Shown here: one piece after another, positions 7,338-11,300 of the stretch
Layout of the letters: each line of letters opens with the position of its first letter
Position numbering within the stretch: the first letter of the stretch is position 1
From: CAYMCV01 sp964389005
Lineage (GTDB): Bacteria; Bacillota; Clostridia; Lachnospirales; Lachnospiraceae
Direction of reading: 5' to 3'
NCBI GenBank assembly: GCA_964389005.1
Contig: CAYMCV010000079.1
Location: forward strand, 1 to 11,300
Length of the DNA stretch: 11,300 nt
The notes under the pieces: model-generated
The model's input: the letters and a program-made list of their open reading frames with translations, nothing else
Databases searched by the model: none
What the model was told of the DNA's origin: nothing
Made by a program: the position numbers and the translations under genes

Positions 7338-7370
7338 GTTTACCAACATTCGGATTAGTAAACGTTTTTT
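7338..7370 (+). terminator. Candidate Rho-independent terminator for the tetR gene
   Basis: Plus strand: GTTTAC pairs with GTAAAC, extended inward past one mismatch by AA/TT (eight pairs in all) around an eight-base loop, then G and six T. The stem is poor in G+C and lies about 155 bases after the tetR stop, so the call is moderate. Confidence 0.45.
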
Positions 7371-7400
7371 CGCCTGCATTCCCTGGCATCTCCCAAGTAA

Positions 7401-7437
7401 ATCATAAGTTGATAAAGTCTTATCATAAGTTGGTAAA
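7401..7437. repeat. Direct repeat pair with 21-bp period
   Basis: ATCATAAGTTGATAAA (7401-7416) and ATCATAAGTTGGTAAA (7422-7437) match at 15 of 16 positions, 21 bp apart, which is two helical turns. A part-copy TTTACCAAC is inverted at 7339-7347 in the candidate terminator stem region. The function is unknown; it could be a protein site or the core of a dispersed repeat. Confidence 0.5.
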
Positions 7438-7549
7438 ATGAAATTTCAGAAGGAGGAAGCGAAGTTTGCTTTTGCTGACTTATGCGACTTCTTGTACTCT
7501 CATACATCCCTGAACTTACATCTTTGATTTCATTTATCATCTATATTCA

Positions 7550-8503
7550 TTAATAACTACATTTCCATAATGCCATCGGATGCTCTTTCACATTCGTAAG
7601 AATATCCAAATCTTGAAACAACAATTCCGGTTTGTACTCCTTACTTTCAAAAGCCTCCATATACTCCATTTCCTCCTTGGTTACCTGCATCAATCCAGAA
7701 AGATATTTTCTGGCACTTGACTTTCTCTCTTCTAATTCAAAATTATCCTTCTTCCGGAGGACAGGGAATAAATCACGCCTTATTTTCTGAAACGATAGTC
7801 TTTCGATTGCAGAAGTATCAAATTGCTTATTTACAGTCTCTTGAGAAATCGTATTGTAAAAGATAATGCATTTTCGAAACAAATCTTCTTCGGTCGCGTC
7901 AAAAAGACCATAATAGACCATATTACTAAAATCATATAGATCTCTGGCTGCTGCTCTGCTCATCAATGCGTTGGTTTTCGCTGCAAATATCTCCATTGGT
8001 GCAAGTGTATGTATCTCAAACTGGTCCTCAAAGATATCTGTCAAAATTTTTGATTTGATCGGCTTCAAAATATGTGCTCTTAAGGAATAGTTTATTTCTA
8101 TCTTGATATTATCCATATTTCCTGCCGAATTTCGATACTGAAAATAAAACGCATCAAGACTAAAACTAAATCTGGAAGCTAATGAAAGTTGATAACCTTC
8201 CATCTCCATATAATCTTTGATAATAGCAGTAATCTGCTCTCTTGCCACAGTCATTTCATCTTTTGTTCCGTTCGGAATGTAATCCATATCAATGTCAATT
8301 GACAACCTTGGCAGATTAAATATCAGCATATTAATGGCAGTACCACCCTTCAATACCAGATGTTCCTGTAGATATGGTTCACAGTTAAAATACTTTAATA
8401 TTTCTTTCAATCGCAGAACTTTCTCAAAAGTATCTCTGACAAAACCATACTCCTGAGCCTTTCTACCGAGTTGAACTTTATTGTATTCTAGCATCTTCTC
8501 CAT
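7550..8503 (-). CDS. abiEii: AbiEii/AbiGii-type nucleotidyltransferase toxin (type IV toxin-antitoxin)
   Basis: A 317-residue protein of the AbiEii (DUF1814-type) family within the DNA polymerase beta-like nucleotidyltransferase fold. Motif I is LKGGTAINML at 51-60 followed by RLSIDIDMD at 66-74, giving catalytic Asp70 and Asp72. A later acidic strand has KIEINY at 134-139. The third family block is EIFAAKTNALMSRAAARDLYDF, with Lys176, Arg187, Asp188 and Asp191. All expected residues are present, so an active toxin is likely. Known relatives cause reversible growth arrest; MenT homologues add nucleotides to tRNA acceptor ends. The gene overlaps the antitoxin gene by 26 bases, implying translational coupling. 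A second ATG at 8494 would shorten the overlap to 17 bases, and each candidate has a GGAG only three bases away, so the exact start is uncertain. Confidence 0.9.
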   Translation of the reverse strand: MEKMLEYNKVQLGRKAQEYGFVRDTFEKVLRLKEILKYFNCEPYLQEHLVLKGGTAINMLIFNLPRLSIDIDMDYIPNGTKDEMTVAREQITAIIKDYMEMEGYQLSLASRFSFSLDAFYFQYRNSAGNMDNIKIEINYSLRAHILKPIKSKILTDIFEDQFEIHTLAPMEIFAAKTNALMSRAAARDLYDFSNMVYYGLFDATEEDLFRKCIIFYNTISQETVNKQFDTSAIERLSFQKIRRDLFPVLRKKDNFELEERKSSARKYLSGLMQVTKEEMEYMEAFESKEYKPELLFQDLDILTNVKEHPMALWKCSY

Positions 8504-9251
8504 TTTCTCCGTTCTTTTGGCATATTCTTGTATCTGCTACAACCAGCTTCCATTTGGCATTATAACAGCCATGATAAATATCGCTAGATAAATATCGTTT
8601 GCTTTTACCGATATGTTCCAGACATAGATGATAGAATTCCTCTGTAACACCCGTGGCCAAGCAGTATGTTTCTAATAAATATCCCATTTTCTGATATAAA
8701 AACTGATTCTGATATTCAGTTAAATATTGACCTAATTTTTTTTCATTTAGCTTTCGTATTGATTGTATAAAAATGATTACCTCTTCCATCCCTGCAATTC
8801 TGTCCATATCTTTTACACTATCAATTAGTGTCTTTTCAATATCTGTTACACGAACGCCATCGCTGTACTTGACGCTCTCTACACCCATCTGCGTTTTTGT
8901 AGAAACATATTTGTAGGTATATCCATCAAATTCAAAATCCCGGAACCTGGTTTCAGATGATACATAGACATCATAAAATACCTGATCGGACATTCCATGA
9001 TATTCAATTGCAGTATGATGAGAAATGTATGCACTTTTCGTGATTGAACATGCTATTTGAAATCGGTTTGCCACAGGTGCACCGGTTTCTCCACTGATGC
9101 ATGTATATAAATTTTTTCTGATTTTTATTATCAGCTTGTTTTTCATAAGTCGTTTGAGTGCAGATCTTGTGCTCTCTATATTGTTGTAATACTGGTTCAC
9201 ATATTCTGCTGTAAACACTGACTTTTGTAATAATTCATAGTATAAATTCAT
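8478..9251 (-). CDS. abiEi: AbiEi-type antitoxin / transcriptional autoregulator
   Basis: A 257-residue protein. The N-terminal 50 residues form a winged helix-turn-helix of the AbiEi_4 type, with STRSALKRLMKNKLIIKIRKNLY at about 27-49. The middle carries family hallmarks: SAYISHHTAIEYHGM at about 73-87 and VRVTDIEKTLIDSV at 133-146. In characterised AbiE systems this protein neutralises AbiEii without stable binding (type IV) and represses its own promoter by binding inverted repeats. The start is ATG at 9251 with AAGGAG at 9257-9262 five bases away. It precedes and overlaps the toxin gene, the usual antitoxin-first order. The C-terminal tail (about 240-257) is charged and lies in the overlap with the toxin reading frame. 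Confidence 0.9.
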   Translation of the reverse strand: MNLYYELLQKSVFTAEYVNQYYNNIESTRSALKRLMKNKLIIKIRKNLYTCISGETGAPVANRFQIACSITKSAYISHHTAIEYHGMSDQVFYDVYVSSETRFRDFEFDGYTYKYVSTKTQMGVESVKYSDGVRVTDIEKTLIDSVKDMDRIAGMEEVIIFIQSIRKLNEKKLGQYLTEYQNQFLYQKMGYLLETYCLATGVTEEFYHLCLEHIGKSKRYLSSDIYHGCYNAKWKLVVADTRICQKNGENGEDARIQ

Positions 9252-9260
9252 TGAATCTCC

Positions 9261-9275
9261 TTATAATTTGTATAA
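9261..9275. promoter_or_regulatory. AT-rich inverted repeat in the abiE leader, possible AbiEi operator
   Basis: TTATA and TATAA flank a five-base spacer in TTATAATTTGTATAA, right beside the abiEi ribosome site. AbiEi proteins bind inverted repeats near their promoter, so this is a candidate. It is short and AT-rich enough to be chance. Confidence 0.3.
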
Positions 9276-9315
9276 TACAGGTCAATAATAGACTGTTCTG
9301 CTCTCGTCTTAAACT

Positions 9316-9344
9316 ATTATATCTTATCTATGCTCTGAATGCAA
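9316..9344 (-). promoter_or_regulatory. Promoter of the abiE toxin-antitoxin operon
   Basis: Minus strand: perfect -10 TATAAT (9316-9321), a 17-base spacer, and -35 TTGCAT (9339-9344, three of six consensus bases). The leader to the ATG at 9251 would be about 58 bases. Confidence 0.55.
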
Positions 9345-9494
9345 GTTTATATTTTGTTATTTTCGGTTTTGATTCAACCCTTTTCTTGCAAATATTAAAC
9401 TTTTTCTGATAATGTTACAGAGTATTAATGTGAATAATCTGTAGTGTTTTGAGTTATGTGGCTCCGCCGCAACGTAATACTCGATTAAGTCTGT

Positions 9495-9531
9495 AAAAAA
9501 AATGCCGGAAACATCAAGGTTCCCAGCATTT
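9495..9531 (-). terminator. Strong Rho-independent terminator after tsf
   Basis: Minus strand: AAATGCTGGGAAC pairs with GTTTCCGGCATTT (13 pairs, two G-U) around a six-base loop, and the T run continues from the right arm. It lies about 46 bases after the tsf stop and ends the rpsB-tsf unit on this side. Confidence 0.93.
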
Positions 9532-9577
9532 AATCAATATTCTCAAAAACTAAATTAGTAATGGCTCGCTCGCGAGA

Positions 9578-10533
9578 CTATGCCATCTGTTTTGCTACTT
9601 CCTCAGCAAAGTTCTCGCTCTTTTTCTCCAAACCTTCACCGGTTTCAAAGCGGACAAAGGATTTCAGTGACAATTCTGCACCGTTTGCTTTGGCAACTTC
9701 ATCGATATAAGCTCCTACAGTCTGCTTTCCGTCAACTGCTTTTACATATACCTGATCTACAAGACAGATTTCTTTCAATTCTTTCTTGATACGTCCCTGA
9801 ATCATACCGTCAATAACTTTCTCCGGTTTGGAAGATTCCTTCGGGTCATTCATAATCTGAGCTTTCAAAATTTCTCTTTCATGCTCGATATATTCAGCAC
9901 TGATTTCAGAGTCGTTCACATATTTCGGATTCAATGCCGCAACCTGCATCGCAACATTGTTCAGAGCTTCCTTGATATCATCATTTACAACTGTTGTCTT
10001 GGCTTCAACAATAACACCGATTCTGCCACCGCCATGTACATAAGACACAAGACATCCATCGGTTGCAACAACCTTCTGAAATCTACGGATGTTCAGATTC
10101 TCACCGATAACGGCAATCTTCTCAACAAGTGCTTCCTTTACAGTCTTGGATGCGTCTTCAATCCAAGGCTCTGCAAGAAATGCATCAACATCGACAGCAT
10201 CCGATGCAGCCACCTGCTCTGCAACCTGTGTCACATAGTTCTGGAAAATTTCGTTCTTTGCCACAAAATCTGTTTCGGAATTAACTTCAACAACTGCCGC
10301 AAGCTTATTGTCATTTTTAACAACGACTTTGCAAAGACCTTCTGCTGCAATTCTGCTGGCTTTCTTTTCTGCCTTCATTGCGCCGCTTTTTCTCAAAAAT
10401 TCAACAGCTGCATCCATATCTCCGTCAGTCTCGGTCAGCGCCTTCTTGNNNNNNNNNNTGCGTGTTTACAATCCATCATGCCGGCACCGGTTATTTCTCT
10501 TAATTCTTTTACCATTCCTGCTGTAATAGCCAT
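9578..10533 (-). CDS. tsf: Translation elongation factor Ts, interrupted by an assembly gap
   Basis: EF-Ts is the nucleotide exchange factor that regenerates EF-Tu-GTP. The start is ATG at 10533 (MAITAGMVKELREITGAGMMDCK), with GGAGG at 10543-10547 nine bases upstream. After the N run the sequence resumes as KKALTETDGDMDAAVEFLRK and runs uninterrupted to the stop at 9578. The UBA-like N-terminal domain is followed by the EF-Tu contact motif TDFVAKNE at about residues 81-88 of the reconstructed protein, then the core and C-terminal domains. The reconstructed length is 311, normal for the family. As written, the frame breaks at the gap: ten N plus ten redundant bases put 20 extra bases between the start and codon 33. 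This is an assembly artefact and not a real frameshift. The gene follows rpsB by 30 bases in the conserved operon order. Confidence 0.96.
10449..10458. other. Run of ten N (assembly gap) inside tsf
   Basis: Ten ambiguous bases. The coding sequence on either side already overlaps: the upstream side reaches codon 25 and the downstream side restarts in codon 22, so no residues are missing. The run is a scaffold spacer. Confidence 0.97.
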
Positions 10534-10563
10534 ATATCATATCCTCCATTTCCGGTTCGTTTC

Positions 10564-11300
10564 TTATGCTTCTGTTGCGATCTCTTCGATATCGGTTGCT
10601 TCGCCTGCTTCTGCCGCAACTTCTTCAACCAATACTTCACCTTGATTTGCTTCAATGACTGCGTCTGCCATCTTTGCAACGATTAATTTCACAGCTCTGA
10701 TCGCGTCATCGTTTCCGGGAATAACATAATCCAATTCCTCCGGATCACAGTTGGTATCGGCAATACCGATCAATGTGATTCCGAGTGTATGTGCTTCCTG
10801 CACGCAGATTCTTTCTTTCTTCGGGTCAACAACGAAGATTGCATCCGGAATTCTGGTCATATTCTTAATTCCGCCAAGATTCTTCTCTAATTTCTCCCAT
10901 TCTTTCTTCAGATTGGTTACTTCTTTCTTGGGAAGTACTTCAAAAGTTCCGTCTTCCGACATTCTCTCGATTGCTTTCAATCTGTCAACTCTGCTACGAA
11001 TGGTCTTAAAGTTGGTAAGCATACCGCCCAACCATCTCTCATTAACATAGTACATACCGCAACGCTCAGCTTCGCTCTTAACGGCATCCTGTGCCTGCTT
11101 CTTGGTACCTACAAATAAAATTGTACCGCCTGCACTTGCGATCTCTGAAATTGCATTGTAAGCTTCATCTACCTTACCAACTGACTTCTGCAAGTCAATA
11201 ATGTAGATTCCGTTACGCTCTGTGAAGATATAAGGAGCCATTTTGGGGTTCCATCTTCTGGTTTGATGTCCGAAATGAACACCGGCTTCAAGTAACTGTT
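10564..11300 (-). CDS. rpsB: Small-subunit ribosomal protein S2, first few codons beyond window edge
   Basis: The visible 244 residues begin QLLEAGVHFGHQTRRWNPKMAPYI, the canonical S2 N-terminal block. They lack only the short start segment (about seven residues, usually ending in MK) that lies past 11300. Further hallmarks are LFVGTKKQAQDAV, NERWLGGMLTNFKTI, PDAIFVVDPKKE and IGIADTNCDPEELDYVIPGNDDAIRAVKL. After the S2 core comes an acidic Glu/Ala-rich C-terminal tail of about 30 residues, common in this group. The product sits in the 30S subunit near the mRNA exit and helps recruit S1-type factors. The gene is followed by tsf after 30 bases, the usual operon order. Its promoter is outside the window. 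Confidence 0.97.
   Translation of the reverse strand, partial: QLLEAGVHFGHQTRRWNPKMAPYIFTERNGIYIIDLQKSVGKVDEAYNAISEIASAGGTILFVGTKKQAQDAVKSEAERCGMYYVNERWLGGMLTNFKTIRSRVDRLKAIERMSEDGTFEVLPKKEVTNLKKEWEKLEKNLGGIKNMTRIPDAIFVVDPKKERICVQEAHTLGITLIGIADTNCDPEELDYVIPGNDDAIRAVKLIVAKMADAVIEANQGEVLVEEVAAEAGEATDIEEIATEA

Larger units (their letters stand above)
7183..7549. other. Non-coding stretch between convergent genes with terminator and 21-bp-period repeat
   Basis: These 367 bases lie between the ends of the plus-strand tetR and the minus-strand abiEii gene. They contain a small hairpin CCTATA/TATAGG at 7265-7279 followed by a T-rich run, a better terminator candidate at 7338-7370, and two near-identical direct repeats at 7401-7437. 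A 61-codon minus-strand frame (7355-7540) has no ribosome site and looks accidental. No transposase remnant is evident. Confidence 0.6.
9252..9577. other. Intergenic region: abiE promoter and leader, then tsf terminator
   Basis: These 326 AT-rich bases hold the abiE ribosome site (9257-9262), an inverted repeat at 9261-9275, the abiE promoter at 9316-9344, and the tsf terminator at 9495-9531. Between about 9345 and 9494 I see no gene or clear structure. pyrH, which often follows tsf in Clostridia, is absent here. Confidence 0.65.

Noticed and set aside
6965..7441. Plus-strand frame of 158 codons running from inside tetR into the intergenic region
   Set aside because: Its first half is an out-of-frame shadow of tetR. 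The second half covers non-coding hairpins and repeats, with no ribosome site.
7355..7540. Minus-strand open frame of 61 codons just after the abiEii stop
   Set aside because: No ribosome site precedes its ATG, it spans the repeats and the candidate terminator, and its composition does not resemble a protein family that I recognise.
7550..9251. Larger phage-defence island around AbiE
   Set aside because: No restriction, CRISPR, retron or other defence gene is present in the window. The neighbours are a hydrolase/regulator pair and core translation genes.
9420..9482. Inverted repeat GAGTATT / AATACTC around 49 bases
   Set aside because: Seven-base arms with a long loop are expected by chance in AT-rich DNA, and nothing else marks the site as an element end.
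9881..10645. Long plus-strand frame across tsf, the N run and the rpsB end
   Set aside because: It is the antisense of two well-identified genes, passes through the N run, and encodes Cys/Ile-rich shadow sequence.
1..11300. tRNA, rRNA, CRISPR array, insertion sequence or known riboswitch
   Set aside because: No cloverleaf, ribosomal segment, regular spacer-repeat series, transposase motif or riboswitch core that I can recognise was seen on either strand.

Overview
The window looks like chromosomal DNA of a low-GC Firmicute, most likely a member of the Lachnospiraceae or a close Clostridia relative. The evidence is the sequence style of ribosomal protein S2 and EF-Ts, consensus AGGAGG ribosome sites, sigma-A-type promoters, and a solute-binding lipoprotein paired with a hybrid histidine kinase. 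Everything is on the minus strand except one TetR-family regulator. There is one run of ten N at 10449-10458, inside tsf. The flanking sequence indicates an assembly join, probably between non-identical sequences, rather than truly missing DNA.

Layout from left to right: (1) 1-445, the N-terminal 148 residues of a type IV pilin-like protein, cut by the window edge. (2) 618-4712, a two-gene sensory operon. A lipoprotein solute-binding protein is transcribed first from a clear promoter. A membrane hybrid histidine kinase with Cache-like sensor, HisKA, HATPase and two receiver domains follows, and a terminator overlaps its 3' end. No permease and no DNA-binding output are present, so the binding protein probably feeds the kinase. 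(3) 4713-5208, a long leader and intergenic stretch with palindromes and a coding-like remnant. (4) 5209-7182, a membrane-anchored alpha/beta hydrolase of the proline-iminopeptidase type and a divergent TetR-family repressor. They share a short promoter region with two nearly identical 20-bp boxes that overlap or abut both promoters. (5) 7183-7549, a non-coding stretch between convergent genes, with a candidate tetR terminator and a 21-bp-period direct repeat. (6) 7550-9251, an AbiE-type type IV toxin-antitoxin pair (AbiEi antitoxin, then AbiEii nucleotidyltransferase toxin). (7) 9252-9577, intergenic, with the abiE promoter and a strong tsf terminator. (8) 9578-11300, the rpsB-tsf translation operon, with rpsB lacking only its first few codons at the window edge.

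My reading is a conserved rpsB-tsf operon followed by accessory cargo: a toxin-antitoxin defence pair, a locally regulated hydrolase, and a ligand-sensing phosphorelay. I see no insertion sequence, integrase, CRISPR array or RNA gene. The strongest leads for something new are the TetR/hydrolase control region and the permease-less solute-binding protein plus hybrid kinase pair. No wholly unprecedented system can be claimed from this sequence.
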